Counted from the first letter of the stretch, positions 44,334-54,506 are shown. The stretch is 64,000 nt of DNA from Mycobacterium senriense (GCF_019668465.1 NZ_AP024828.1:1178001-1242000), one strand, 5' to 3'. Notes: a model not told the origin generated them from the sequence alone. Made by a program: numbers and translations.

Positions 44334-46040
44334 TCAGGGGCGCATCCGGTACGCGCCGCTGAGCGGCAGCACGTGGTCCTTCCAGATCTGGTCGTAACGC
44401 GCGGGATCATGCGCGGGCCGGCGGATCATCCGCAGCGCGAAGCGGGCCTGTGCGTCGGTCGTCGCCGGCTTGTCGGACAGCTCCACGGCATAGGCGTTGA
44501 AGTCGCGGACCAGCACAGCGAAGATCTCGTCGAGCAACCCCTCGTCGACGCCCGAGAGCCCGGCCTCCTCCAGGATGAGCTGGGCGTAGGGCACGGTCGC
44601 GAACAACTGCCCGACGGCGAAGGCGAAGTCGATGTCCTTCTGCTGCGCGGCATCCGGGGTGGCGCCGGCCAGCATGTCGGCGAGCACGTCGATCTGCGAG
44701 CGCAGCAGCGCGACGTTGGGCAGGTGCCCGAAGCTGTCGAACGACGCGCGCCAGTCGTGGAAGCGGACCTTGCCCAGGCCGCCGGTCGGCCCCTGCGCGA
44801 ACAGGAAGGTGTCGTCGGCCGCGTCGTCGCGGCGCGGAATCAACGGCAGCGTGCTGTTGGGGGCGAACAGGAAGTTGGGCATGAACTTGCCCAGCAGCCC
44901 GACGTTGATGTGGACGGTGCCCTCCAGCCTTGGCAGCAGGCCGATTTCGCGGGTCATCGCCTCGAAGATGGTGTCCTTCTCCACGCCCTTGGCCGCGATG
45001 ACGTCCCACAGCGCGGTGACGACCCGTTCGCCTTCGCTGGTGATCTTCGCTTTGGTGAGCGGGCTGTACAGCAGGTAGCGGCGGTCCTCGGCCGACGCGC
45101 TGCGCATGTAGTCGCACGCCCGGGTGGCGACCAGCCGCATCGCGACCAGCCGCGCGTAGGCGTCGGTCAGCAGCCGCCGCACGTGGGTGAAGTCGGTGAC
45201 GACGGTCCCGTACAGGATGCGGTTGGACGCGTGGGTGACCGCCTCGTACATCGCATGGGTGCACATGCCGACCGCGCCCCAGCCGAGGTTGTACTTGCAG
45301 ACGTTGACGGTGTTGAGCGCGGCGTGGAAGGCCTCGGGGCCACGGTGCAGGATGTCGGCCTCGGTGACCGGGTACTCGCGCAGCGCGTAGTTCGCGACGA
45401 AGTTCTGCGAGTTCACCACGTTCTTGATCAGGTCGTAGCGATCATGCTGTGAGTCGGCGGCGAAGAACACATACTCGTCGGTGCCGTCGAACTTGCCGAA
45501 GGTGGAGACCATCCGCGCCACGTTGGCGTTGCCGATGTAGTACTTCTCCCCGGTGGCGGTCCAGCCCCCGTCTTTCGGCGTCAGGTTCATGTCGGTCTGG
45601 TAGACGTCCGCGCCGTGCGTCTGCTCCGACAGGCCGAAGGCGAACACCTCGCCGGCCTCGAGCAGCGCGGCGGCCTTGCGCTTGGCGTCCTCGTTGCCGC
45701 TCATCCAGATCGGGCCCAGGCCCAGCGCGGTGACCTGGAAGGGATACCAGTAGTTCAACCCGTAGAAGCCGACGATCTCGGCGAACGCACTGATCCGGTA
45801 GGTGTCCCAGCGGCAAGCCTCGACATCCGAGGCGCCATACCCCGACGGGGTCAGCAACGAGGCGAAGATGCGCTCCCGCCCGATGTGGTCCAAAAACTCC
45901 GAATACCAGACCCGTTCGTGGTCGTCGGTCTTCAACCGGGCCTTGCCCCGGGACTCGAAGAAGTCGACCGTCGCGGCCATGATCTCCCCCGAACGGCGGT
46001 CTGGGTACTGGCGTTGCAAGTGGTTGGGATTGAGCAACAT
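44334..46040 (-). CDS. fadE4: Acyl-CoA dehydrogenase FadE4
   Basis: 568-residue acyl-CoA dehydrogenase, the same length as Rv0231 when begun at the ATG at 46040; the open frame extends further upstream without homology. The FAD-binding middle region has F-A-F-G-L-S-E-Q-T-H-G-A-D near residue 135 and W-T-A-T-G-E-K-Y-Y-I-G-N-A near 160. It would desaturate acyl-CoAs in beta-oxidation; the substrate is unknown. Divergent from the lactonase php across 124 bp. Confidence 0.92.
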   Translation of the reverse strand: MLLNPNHLQRQYPDRRSGEIMAATVDFFESRGKARLKTDDHERVWYSEFLDHIGRERIFASLLTPSGYGASDVEACRWDTYRISAFAEIVGFYGLNYWYPFQVTALGLGPIWMSGNEDAKRKAAALLEAGEVFAFGLSEQTHGADVYQTDMNLTPKDGGWTATGEKYYIGNANVARMVSTFGKFDGTDEYVFFAADSQHDRYDLIKNVVNSQNFVANYALREYPVTEADILHRGPEAFHAALNTVNVCKYNLGWGAVGMCTHAMYEAVTHASNRILYGTVVTDFTHVRRLLTDAYARLVAMRLVATRACDYMRSASAEDRRYLLYSPLTKAKITSEGERVVTALWDVIAAKGVEKDTIFEAMTREIGLLPRLEGTVHINVGLLGKFMPNFLFAPNSTLPLIPRRDDAADDTFLFAQGPTGGLGKVRFHDWRASFDSFGHLPNVALLRSQIDVLADMLAGATPDAAQQKDIDFAFAVGQLFATVPYAQLILEEAGLSGVDEGLLDEIFAVLVRDFNAYAVELSDKPATTDAQARFALRMIRRPAHDPARYDQIWKDHVLPLSGAYRMRP

Positions 46041-46164
46041 GACGTGACTCCCAGCGGGTTCTCGACGAAGACGAGGGTGACGGTACTGCAATCGCGCGGC
46101 CGTCGGGGCGACCGGAACAAAACGACCCTGTTGGTTGGGTGCCCACCGCCCTAGCATCACTGGA

Positions 46165-47145
46165 GTGTCAGAACTCAATACCGCTCGCGGGTCCATCGAT
46201 ACCGCCGCACTGGGCGTGACCCTCATGCATGAGCACGTGTTCATCATGACCACCGAGATCGCCGAGAACTATCCCGAAGCGTGGGGCGACGAAGACCGGC
46301 GCGTCGCCGACGCCGTCAAGCGGCTCAACGAACTGAAGGCCCGCGGCGTGGACACCATCGTCGACCTCACCGTGATCGGCCTGGGCCGCTACATCCCGCG
46401 GATCGCCCGGGTCGCGGCCGAGACCGAGCTGAATATCGTTGTGGCGACCGGGCTTTACACCTACAACGATGTGCCGATGTACTTCCACTACCTCGGCCCG
46501 GGCGGCGAGCTCGGCGGCCCGGAGATCATGACCGACATGTTCGTGCGCGACATCGAGCAGGGCATCGCCGACACCGGGATCAAGGCCGGGATCCTCAAGT
46601 GCGCGACCGACACACCCGGCGTCACCCCCGGCGTCGAGCGGGTGCTGCGCGCGGTGGCCCAGGCGCACAAGCGCACCGGGGTGCCGATCTCCACGCACAC
46701 CCACGCGGGCATGCGACGCGGGCTGGAACAGCAGCGCATCTTCGAGGAGGAGGGCGTGGACCTCGGCCGCGTCGTCATCGGCCACTCCGGTGACAGCACC
46801 GACGTCGGATACCTCGAGGAGCTCATCGCCGCCGGTTCCTATCTCGGGATGGACCGGTTCGGCATCGACGCAATCTCGCCGTTCGAAGACCGGGTGAACA
46901 TCGTGGCCCAGATGTGCGAGCGCGGGCATGCCGACAAGATGGTGCTCTCCCACGACGCCAACTGTTACTTCGATGCGCTGCCCGACGAGCTGGTGTCGCA
47001 GGTGATGCCGAACTGGCACTACCTGCACATCCACAACGACGTGATTCCGGCGCTCAAGGAGCGCGGCGTCACCGACGAACAGCTGCACACCATGCTGGTG
47101 GACAACCCGCGCCGCATCTTCGAGCGGCAGGGCGCGTATGAGTGA
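46165..47145 (+). CDS. php: Phosphotriesterase-like lactonase Php
   Basis: 326-residue amidohydrolase, the same length as Rv0230c, which hydrolyses acyl-homoserine and other lactones with weak phosphotriesterase side activity. The binuclear metal site is visible: H-E-H near residue 22, the carbamylated lysine in G-I-L-K-C-A-T-D near 143, histidines in T-H-T-H-A-G and V-I-G-H-S-G-D, and the aspartate in L-S-H-D-A-N. GTG start at 46165. The next gene overlaps by 8 bp, so the lactonase and a CoA ligase are co-transcribed. Confidence 0.93.
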   Translation: MSELNTARGSIDTAALGVTLMHEHVFIMTTEIAENYPEAWGDEDRRVADAVKRLNELKARGVDTIVDLTVIGLGRYIPRIARVAAETELNIVVATGLYTYNDVPMYFHYLGPGGELGGPEIMTDMFVRDIEQGIADTGIKAGILKCATDTPGVTPGVERVLRAVAQAHKRTGVPISTHTHAGMRRGLEQQRIFEEEGVDLGRVVIGHSGDSTDVGYLEELIAAGSYLGMDRFGIDAISPFEDRVNIVAQMCERGHADKMVLSHDANCYFDALPDELVSQVMPNWHYLHIHNDVIPALKERGVTDEQLHTMLVDNPRRIFERQGAYE

Positions 47146-48610
47146 GCCGATCCCGCCGATCGGCACGCAGATTTCGGCGCTGGCCGAACTGGCCCCCGAC
47201 GAGCCGGCGGTCACCTGCGACGGCATCACCCTCACCCGCGGAGAGCTCGAGCGTTCGACCAACCGGCTGGCGCGTGCCTATGCCGAACGTGGCGTCGGCG
47301 CCGGCGATTACGTGACGATGGTGCTGCCCAACTCGGTCGAGTGGATCCAGGCCGCGGTGGCGTGCTGGAAGCTGGGCGCGGTGCCGCAGCCGTTGTCCGC
47401 GCGGTTGCCGGACGCAGAGCTGCAGAGCTTGGTGGACCTACGGCCACCCGCCCTGCTGGTCGGCCGCGAGCATCACCAGATACCAAGCGTGCCAATCGGT
47501 TTCATACCCGACCCAGGGTTGTCGGACGGCGCGCTGCCGGAGGCGGTGTCGCCGGTGTGGAAGGCGATGGGTTCGGGCGGCAGCACCGGCCGGCCCAAGC
47601 TGATCGAGTCCGGTGGCGACAGCCGGATACCGTCGGCGATCGGCTATCCGCTGGGCGCCCAGGACGGCGACACCACCCTGGTGCCGATCCCGCTGTCACA
47701 CAACACCGGCTTCACCACCGCGACCATCGCACTGCTGATGCGGCATCACCTGGTGCTGATGAGCCGGTTCGACCCCGAGCGGTTCCTGCGGCTGATCGCC
47801 GACCATCGCGTGACGTTTCTGACGACGGTGCCGACGATCATGCAGCGGGCGCTGCCGGTCTACCAGGCCGACCCAGGCGCCTACGACCTCTCGTCCATTC
47901 GGCGGTTCTGGCACATGGGGGCGCCCTGCCCGCCCGCCATCAAGCAGGCGTGGATCGATCTGCTGGGTCCGGAGAAAGTCTGGGAACTCTACGGCGGCAC
48001 CGAATTACAGGCGCTGACGTTCATCTCCGGAGACCAGTGGCTGACGCACCGCGGGTCGGTCGGCGTGGTGGTCGCCGGGGAGATGAAGGTGCTCGACGAC
48101 GACGGCATCCCCTGCCCGCCCGGCGTAATCGGCGAGATCTACATGCGACCCGGCCCGGACAGCGCGCCCACCTACCGCTACGTCGGCGCCACGGCGAAGA
48201 GCCGCGACGGCTGGGACTCGCTGGGCGATCTCGGCTATTTCGACGCCGACGGGTTCCTGTACCTCTCGGACCGGCGGGTCGACATGTTCACCGTCGGCGG
48301 CCGCAACGTCTATCCCGCCGAGATCGAGAACGCGCTCTCGGCGCACCCGGATGTGTTGTCCTGCCTGGTCGTCGGCGTCCCTCACGACGATCTCGGCCAG
48401 GTGCCGTACGCGCTCGTGCACCCGATCGACGGCTCGGTACTGGATTCCGCTGCCGTGCAAGCGTTTCTGCGCGAGCACCTGGCGGGGTACAAGGTGCCGC
48501 ATGTCGTCGAGTTCGTCGACACCCCGCTGCGCGACGACGCCGGCAAGGCTCGCCGCTCGGCGGTGCGCGAACAAATCCTGGAACGGCTGGCCGCTGCGGA
48601 AGCCGGCTGA
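47138..48610 (+). CDS. Acyl-CoA synthetase (class I adenylate-forming enzyme)
   Basis: 490-residue AMP-dependent ligase. The phosphate loop G-S-G-G-S-T-G-R-P-K is near residue 145, Y-G-G-T-E near 288, the D-L-G-Y-F-D-A-D-G-F hinge region near 365 and the catalytic lysine in D-D-A-G-K-A-R-R near 470. It activates a carboxylic acid as acyl-CoA; the divergent sequence suggests a bile-acid/terpenoid-type or cyclic acid substrate rather than a plain fatty acid. Overlap with php suggests that the acid released by lactone opening is activated by this enzyme (inference). M. tuberculosis lacks it here. Confidence 0.85.
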   Translation: MSEPIPPIGTQISALAELAPDEPAVTCDGITLTRGELERSTNRLARAYAERGVGAGDYVTMVLPNSVEWIQAAVACWKLGAVPQPLSARLPDAELQSLVDLRPPALLVGREHHQIPSVPIGFIPDPGLSDGALPEAVSPVWKAMGSGGSTGRPKLIESGGDSRIPSAIGYPLGAQDGDTTLVPIPLSHNTGFTTATIALLMRHHLVLMSRFDPERFLRLIADHRVTFLTTVPTIMQRALPVYQADPGAYDLSSIRRFWHMGAPCPPAIKQAWIDLLGPEKVWELYGGTELQALTFISGDQWLTHRGSVGVVVAGEMKVLDDDGIPCPPGVIGEIYMRPGPDSAPTYRYVGATAKSRDGWDSLGDLGYFDADGFLYLSDRRVDMFTVGGRNVYPAEIENALSAHPDVLSCLVVGVPHDDLGQVPYALVHPIDGSVLDSAAVQAFLREHLAGYKVPHVVEFVDTPLRDDAGKARRSAVREQILERLAAAEAG

Positions 48611-48623
48611 CCCGACCAAACCG

Positions 48624-49967
48624 CTACGCCGCGTCGGATTTGGACAGCGGACTGGACCGGACCGGCCGTCCCAAGATCACCTTGGACGTGATCGCGCCGA
48701 GCTTCAGCATGCCGAGGTAGGTGGACGGGTTGAACAGGGTCGGCCACACCGTACGGTTCTTGTGTTCGTCGAGCGGCCGTCCGGCGAACCGGTCGCGTAG
48801 CCACCTGAGGGCCATCGGCGAGGATAGCGGGTGAAGCAGCAGGTGGCCGCAGAATCGATCGCGGTGATAGGTGACCGCTACCCCGGCCGCGATGTAGGTC
48901 TCGACGAGCTGATCGATGTCGTCGACGCTGATGATTCTGTCGTGCACGGCCTGGATCACCAGCAGGGGCAGTACGGGTGGGGTCTTGCCGAGCTTGGTTT
49001 CGTCGAAGATGTGGCGCACCTCCGGCAGGTCCCACAGTTCGTCGGTGGTCATGTCGACGTAGGAGGCGATGTCGGCATTGCGCAGCAGCCGAACCGCGCC
49101 CGCGGTGGTCAGCCTGCGCAATTCGTTCAGCACCGCCTTGCCCTCTTCGGTGGCGTGCTCGATGACGACCCGCTGCGCTTCCGGGAACACCTCGGTCAGC
49201 GCCGTGATCATCAGTGCGGCCAGTCCGGCGAAAAACGACCCGTTGAGGCGGCGCGCGACGCTTTCCGGGTCGGCGACCGGTGAGCCGAGCACCGCGCCGA
49301 CGATATTGAGTTCTGGCGCGTAGCGGCCGGCCGCCTCGGCCGCCCAGGCGGAGGCGAAGCCACCGCCCGAATAACCCCACAGCCCCACCGGGGCCGACGG
49401 TGACAACTCCAGCCGTTCGCAACTGACCGCGGCGCGGACACCGTCGAGAATCCGGTACCCCGGTTCGCGGGGTGCACCCCACATGCCGTGACAGCCCTCG
49501 TGGTCGGGTACCGAGACCGCCCACCCTTCGGCCAAGGCCGCGGCGACGAGGAGGAATTCCGCCTGCGTGAACGCACCGATCGGCCCCGCGCCGCGGCGCA
49601 GCGCGTACGACGGGAAACACTGTGACGCCACCGCGTCGATAGCGCACTGATACGACAGCAGCGGACACACTGCGCGCGGATCGCGGTCTTCGGGCAGCAA
49701 GACAGTGGTCACGGCCACCTCCGGGTCGCCGTGCAGGTTCGTGCTGCGGTAAAGGAGTTGGGTGGCCGGGAAGCTTTGCGGCAGCACACCCAGGAAGCCC
49801 AACGCGACGGTGCGAGAGCGCAGCACGGTGCCACATTCGGCCTGTTCATACCCCGGCGGCGGTTGGTAGAACGGGTCGTCGTCCGGCGAGAGCGGACGCT
49901 CGCCAGGACGCGACTCCTCGTGTGACGTGTCCGCCAAAGACCGCGCCGCGATCGTGTCGTTGTTCAT
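48624..49967 (-). CDS. LIP-family secreted-type lipase/esterase
   Basis: 447-residue alpha/beta hydrolase of the LIP (fungal secretory lipase-like) family. The nucleophile elbow G-Y-S-G-G-G is near residue 205, preceded by V-S-V-P-D-H-E-G near 155. A D-x-x-I near 350 (V-H-D-R-I-I) and G-H near 390 supply the other triad residues. There is no clear signal peptide; the N-terminus is long and acidic (S-P-D-D-D-P-F-Y-Q-P-P-P-G). It converges with the CoA ligase 13 bp away. Not present at this place in M. tuberculosis. Confidence 0.82.
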   Translation of the reverse strand: MNNDTIAARSLADTSHEESRPGERPLSPDDDPFYQPPPGYEQAECGTVLRSRTVALGFLGVLPQSFPATQLLYRSTNLHGDPEVAVTTVLLPEDRDPRAVCPLLSYQCAIDAVASQCFPSYALRRGAGPIGAFTQAEFLLVAAALAEGWAVSVPDHEGCHGMWGAPREPGYRILDGVRAAVSCERLELSPSAPVGLWGYSGGGFASAWAAEAAGRYAPELNIVGAVLGSPVADPESVARRLNGSFFAGLAALMITALTEVFPEAQRVVIEHATEEGKAVLNELRRLTTAGAVRLLRNADIASYVDMTTDELWDLPEVRHIFDETKLGKTPPVLPLLVIQAVHDRIISVDDIDQLVETYIAAGVAVTYHRDRFCGHLLLHPLSSPMALRWLRDRFAGRPLDEHKNRTVWPTLFNPSTYLGMLKLGAITSKVILGRPVRSSPLSKSDAA

Positions 49968-50125
49968 CGTTCAACACCTCTCCAGCACTGACGCGACTTC
50001 GTTGCCTTCGCCGCCGTCGGCACCCGGTAATACGCCGCTCTATCACACCCGGGGTTACCCAAAAATGACGTTTCGAGACCTTCGGTACCGCGTCGAAGAG
50101 GAATTCGGGTGCGGTCAGGGCAGGT

Positions 50126-51298
50126 TCACGGCGCGATCGCGTCCGCCTCGGCGTCGACGGCCTGCGCCGGTTCGCCCGGCCTCTCGCGTTTCTCCCAGCG
50201 GCGCAACGCTTCTCGGCACGGCGATTCGACCAGCGCATAGCTGACCGCGGCGATCGCGAAGCCGAAGATCAACGTCAACACCAACACCGTGGGCATGCGG
50301 CCGGTGAACGGGAAGGTCCCGAGCACCGGGAACACCATGGCCAGCGCCGCCAGGTGCCACACGAACAGCCCGTAGGACCAGCGCCCCAGGGTCACCATCG
50401 CGGTGGTCCCCAGGATGCGGTGCGGCGTGTCCACCCGATCCAGCACCAGCGGCGCCACCAGCGCGAAGGCAACCACGGAACCCGCTGCCGTCTTCACCGC
50501 GAACTGGGTGGCCGTGCCGGGAATCAGGCCCTCCGGACCGGCCAACGGGGAGGCCGCCAAAAGATAGGCGACCACCGCGACGGCGGCCATCACGATGCGC
50601 CGCCGCGCCCACCGATGCGGTAGGCCGATCGGGCTGTGCACCCATTCGGCCAGCAGCATGCCCGCGGCGAACCAGGAGAAGAACGCCGGCGGCCAGTTCA
50701 GCGGGTTGATTCCGGACTCACCGCCCAGCGGCACCCAGCCCCACGCCCAGCTGAGCGCCCCCAACGCCGCGATCGCGGGCACCCGGGCCCGCACCGGCAG
50801 GCGGCGGGCCAGCAGCGCGAGGATCGGCAGCGCCAGGTAGAAGCTGACCTCGACGGACAGGCTCCACATCTGGGTCAGCCCGCCGGTCAGCGTCAGCGGC
50901 ACGTAAATCTGGGTGAGCGTCAGGTTGGCCAGCCACACCGTCAGGCTGGCGTGGTCGGCGTCGGGCAACAGGGTCAGGATCACGACGACGGCAACCACAT
51001 AGGCGGGCATGATGCGGACCACCCGCGACCGCAGGTAGTGGCCGGTGCGCGGGCGCGGTCCCAGATCCCTTGCCGCCGCGGCATGTCCGCGCCACAGCAG
51101 AAAACCCGACAACGCGAAGAACACCGCCACGGCCAGGTCGAAGCGGCCGAACAGCCTGCCGGTTGCGCCGCTGGAGTGCCCGGTCTGGAACGCGACGTGC
51201 GTGACCACCACGCCCATGGCCGCGCAGGCGCGCATGCCTTCCACGGCCGGCAGGAAGCTGCGGACCCCGCCCACCCGCTGGTCATCGCTCACCACCAC
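50126..51298 (-). CDS. Acyltransferase 3 family membrane protein
   Basis: About 390-residue integral membrane O-acyltransferase (orthologue of Rv0228) with about ten membrane helices. The opening R-S-F-L-P-A-V-E-G-M-R-A-C-A-A-M-G-V-V-V-T-H and F-F-A-L-S-G-F-L-L-W-R near residue 60 are family marks, with the putative catalytic histidine in the first. M-W-S-L-S-V-E-V-S-F-Y-L follows near 150. Such enzymes acylate envelope glycans or lipids. The start is uncertain: GTG at 51298, 51295 or 51292, or ATG at 51361. Divergent from the DUF3068 gene. Confidence 0.83.
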   Translation of the reverse strand: MVVSDDQRVGGVRSFLPAVEGMRACAAMGVVVTHVAFQTGHSSGATGRLFGRFDLAVAVFFALSGFLLWRGHAAAARDLGPRPRTGHYLRSRVVRIMPAYVVAVVVILTLLPDADHASLTVWLANLTLTQIYVPLTLTGGLTQMWSLSVEVSFYLALPILALLARRLPVRARVPAIAALGALSWAWGWVPLGGESGINPLNWPPAFFSWFAAGMLLAEWVHSPIGLPHRWARRRIVMAAVAVVAYLLAASPLAGPEGLIPGTATQFAVKTAAGSVVAFALVAPLVLDRVDTPHRILGTTAMVTLGRWSYGLFVWHLAALAMVFPVLGTFPFTGRMPTVLVLTLIFGFAIAAVSYALVESPCREALRRWEKRERPGEPAQAVDAEADAIAP

Positions 51299-51479
51299 AG
51301 TTTGCCTGTGCTGCGTTGCCAGGCGAATGGGCACACCCGGTGGACCCGTCCGCGCGAGCAACAGGTTCGTAAGTCGCTGCCTTACTTTGTGCTGTTAGGG
51401 TCAAACGAGTTTGCCCCGGGCTGCTCGCTCGGGTCGGGTCGCGGCTGATGAAGCAAGGAATTGAGGAGGGCACAGCGAC

Positions 51480-52766
51480 GTGAACCGAGCAGTCATGTTG
51501 AGGTTCGCCGCATGCGGGATCATCGGACTCGGAGCTGCCCTGCTTATCGCCGCGCTGCTTTTGACGACGTACACCACCAGCAGGATCACCAAGGTCCCCC
51601 TGGACATCGACGCCACCTTGATCGGTGACGGCACCGGCACCACACTCGACTCCGCGTCCTTGTCGACCGACCACGTCGTCGTCAACCAGAACGTGCCGCT
51701 GGTCTCCCAGCAGCAGATCAGCGTCGAGTCGCCCGCCAACGCCGACGTGGTCACGCTCCAGGTCGGAAGTTCGTTGCGGCGCACCGACAAGCAGAAGGAC
51801 AGCGGGCTGCTGCTGGCGATCGTCGACACCGTCACGCTCAACCGCAAGACCGCGCTGGCCGTCTCCGACGACACCCACGCCGGCGGCTCGGTCCAGAAGC
51901 CGCGCGCGGTCAACGACGAGAACCCGCCCACCGCGATGCCGCTGCGCCACGACGGGCTGTCCTACCGGTTCCCGTTCCACACAGAGAAGAAGACCTACCC
52001 CTACTTCGATCCGATCGCGCAGAAGGCGTTCGACGTCAACTACGACACACAGGAAGACGTCAACGGGCTGACCACGTACAAGTTCACCCAGAACGTCGGC
52101 TTCAACGCCGACGGCAAGCTGGTGGCGCCGGTGGCCTACCCGTCGCTGCTGGCCGGCAACGAGGACGCCAAGCAGACCACGTCGGCGTCGATGTGGGGCA
52201 TCCAGGGCGGCGACCCGAACGAGCAGATCACCATGACCCGCTACTACGCGGCGCAGCGCACGTTCTGGGTGGACCCGGTGTCGGGCACCATCGTCAAGCA
52301 GACCGAGCACGCCGACCACTACTTCGCCCGTGACCCGCTCAAGCCGGAGCTCACGCTGGCGGACTACAAGGTCACCTCGAACGAAGACACCGTCGAGTCC
52401 CAGATCAACGCGGCCCGCGACGAGCGCGACCGGCTGGCGCTCTGGTCGCGGGTGCTGCCGATCACGTTCACCGCGGTCGGCCTGATCGCGCTGATCGGCG
52501 GTGGGCTGCTCGCCTCGTTCAGCCTGCGCAGCGAGAGCGCGCTGACCGACCCCGGTCTGGACCGCGGCGACCAGGACTTCTTCGGCCGCAGCGGACTCGA
52601 GGAGCCGGTGCCCGGCGCCGAAGCCGAGACCGAGAAGCTGCCGACCCAGCGTCCCGAGGCGCGTGAGGAGGCCGGTCCGTCCGGCTCCGGCCCACCCGGC
52701 CCGGACGAGCCCACCGAGGCGGGGCCGGCCGAGCCCAATCCGCACGGCCAGCACGACCGGGAATAG
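51480..52766 (+). CDS. DUF3068 family membrane-anchored envelope protein (Rv0227c orthologue)
   Basis: 428 residues: an N-terminal membrane helix (about 8-30), a large extracytoplasmic beta-rich domain, a second helix at about 320-345 (V-L-P-I-T-F-T-A-V-G-L-I-A-L-I-G-G-G-L-L) and a proline/glutamate-rich cytoplasmic tail. GTG start with GAGGAGG upstream. Family function is unknown; the M. tuberculosis orthologue is reported essential. It heads an apparent envelope cluster with the next gene 21 bp downstream. Confidence 0.86.
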   Translation: MNRAVMLRFAACGIIGLGAALLIAALLLTTYTTSRITKVPLDIDATLIGDGTGTTLDSASLSTDHVVVNQNVPLVSQQQISVESPANADVVTLQVGSSLRRTDKQKDSGLLLAIVDTVTLNRKTALAVSDDTHAGGSVQKPRAVNDENPPTAMPLRHDGLSYRFPFHTEKKTYPYFDPIAQKAFDVNYDTQEDVNGLTTYKFTQNVGFNADGKLVAPVAYPSLLAGNEDAKQTTSASMWGIQGGDPNEQITMTRYYAAQRTFWVDPVSGTIVKQTEHADHYFARDPLKPELTLADYKVTSNEDTVESQINAARDERDRLALWSRVLPITFTAVGLIALIGGGLLASFSLRSESALTDPGLDRGDQDFFGRSGLEEPVPGAEAETEKLPTQRPEAREEAGPSGSGPPGPDEPTEAGPAEPNPHGQHDRE

Positions 52767-52787
52767 CCCGGCCCGGATGCGTTAACC

Positions 52788-54506
52788 GTGCGCTGGACCC
52801 GGCCCGGGTACGCACTGGTCTTGGCGCTGCTGGTGGTCGGGCCGCTCCTGGCGCCCGGATACCTGCTGTTGCGTGACGCGGTGTCGACGCCGCGGTCCTA
52901 CCTGTCCGACACCGCGCTGGGGCTGACGTCGGCGCCGCGCGCCACCCCCCAGGATTTCGCGGTGGCGCTGGCCTCCCATCTGGTCGACGGCGGCGTGGTG
53001 GTCAAGACCCTGCTGGTCCTCGGTTTGTGGCTGGCGGGATGGGGCGCGGCCCGGCTGGTCGCGGTCGCGCTGCCCTGCGCGGGTGCGCCCGGCCAGTTCG
53101 TCGCCACCACCGTGGCGATCTGGAATCCCTATGTCGCGGAACGACTTGTGCAGGGTCACTGGAGCCTGCTGGTCGGCTACGGCTGCCTGCCGTGGGTGGC
53201 TGCGGCCGTGCTGACGCTGCGGACGACGGCGGCTGGCCGGTTGGCGTTTTTCGGCCTGGCCTTCTGGATCGCGTTCGCCGGGCTGACCCCGACCGGGCTG
53301 TTGCTGGCCGCGACGGTGGCGCTGGTCTGCGTGGCGGTGCCGGGCACCGGCACCGCACGCGGGTGGTGCGCCGCGGCCGCGTTGGGCGCCGCGCTGGTGG
53401 CGGCGCTGCCGTGGCTGACGGCGTCTGCGATGGGTTCGTCGCTGACCGCCCACACGGCGGCCAACCGGCTGGGGGTCGAGGCGTTCGCGCCCCGCGCCGA
53501 GCCCGGGTTGGGCACCCTGGCCAGCCTGGCCAGTCTCGGCGGCATCTGGAACGGCGACGCCGTACCCGGTTCGCGCACCACGCTTTTCGCGGTGTGTTCG
53601 GCGGCGGTGCTGCTGGGTGTGGTTGCGGTGGGTCTGCCGACGGTCGCCCGGCGCCCGGCAGCGGTGCCGCTGCTGGTGCTGGCGGCGGTGTCGGTGCTGG
53701 TCCCGGCGGCGCTGGCGACCGGCCCGGGCCTGCAGCTGCTGAGCACGGTGGTCGACGCCGTGCCCGGCTTCGGGGTATTGCGCGACGCGCAGAAGTGGGT
53801 GGCGCTGGCGATGCCGGGCTACGCGCTGGCGGGGGCCGGTGCGGCGGTGACGCTGCGCCGGTGGCTACGACTTCCGGGGACCGCGGTCCCGGCGCTGGTC
53901 TGCTGCCTGGCGCTGCTGCTGGCGCTGCCCGACCTGGGCTGGGGCGTGTTCGGCAAGGTGGCGCCGGTGCGCTATCCGCGCGGCTGGACCGCCGTCGCCG
54001 CGGCGATCAACGACCGGCCGGCGGCCGTTGCGGTGTTGCCCGCCGGGACCATGCGGCTGTTCTCCTGGTCGGGCCCCGCAGCGGTGCTGGACCCGCTGCC
54101 CCGCTGGGTGCGCGCCGACGTGCTGAGCACCGGCGACCTGGTGATCTCGGGGACCACCATCGCCGGGGAGGGCGCGCACGCCCGGGCGGTGCAGGAGCTC
54201 CTGCTGTCCGGGCCCGATCCGGCGGCGCTGGCCGCCGCCGGGGTGGGCTGGCTGGTGGTGGAATCCGACAGCGCCGGCGACATGGGGGCGGCCGCGCGCA
54301 CCCTGAGCGCGCTGGCGCCGACCTACCGGGACCACGAGATCGCGCTGTATCGGATCGGCGGGCAGACCGCCGGGGTGGCCGCCGGGCGGCGGACGGCGAC
54401 GATGGTCGCGCATCTGGCGTGGCTGGCGATGCTGATCGGCGGCGGCGCCGGCGCGGCGATCGGCGCGTGGCGGCGCCGGGCGCGCTCAGCCCCGCCCGGT
54501 GACTAA
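52788..54506 (+). CDS. Polytopic membrane protein (Rv0226c orthologue), GT-C-like
   Basis: 572-residue integral membrane protein with about 10-12 hydrophobic helices and long loops after the first span (S-T-P-R-S-Y-L-S-D-T-A-L-G) and near the C-terminus. The layout resembles GT-C glycosyltransferases, but I see no decisive catalytic motif. GTG start 21 bp after the DUF3068 stop. Its 3' end overlaps the convergent glycosyltransferase by 21 bp. With the neighbouring acyltransferase, glycosyltransferase and methyltransferase it suggests building of an envelope glycolipid. Confidence 0.8.
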   Translation: MRWTRPGYALVLALLVVGPLLAPGYLLLRDAVSTPRSYLSDTALGLTSAPRATPQDFAVALASHLVDGGVVVKTLLVLGLWLAGWGAARLVAVALPCAGAPGQFVATTVAIWNPYVAERLVQGHWSLLVGYGCLPWVAAAVLTLRTTAAGRLAFFGLAFWIAFAGLTPTGLLLAATVALVCVAVPGTGTARGWCAAAALGAALVAALPWLTASAMGSSLTAHTAANRLGVEAFAPRAEPGLGTLASLASLGGIWNGDAVPGSRTTLFAVCSAAVLLGVVAVGLPTVARRPAAVPLLVLAAVSVLVPAALATGPGLQLLSTVVDAVPGFGVLRDAQKWVALAMPGYALAGAGAAVTLRRWLRLPGTAVPALVCCLALLLALPDLGWGVFGKVAPVRYPRGWTAVAAAINDRPAAVAVLPAGTMRLFSWSGPAAVLDPLPRWVRADVLSTGDLVISGTTIAGEGAHARAVQELLLSGPDPAALAAAGVGWLVVESDSAGDMGAAARTLSALAPTYRDHEIALYRIGGQTAGVAAGRRTATMVAHLAWLAMLIGGGAGAAIGAWRRRARSAPPGD

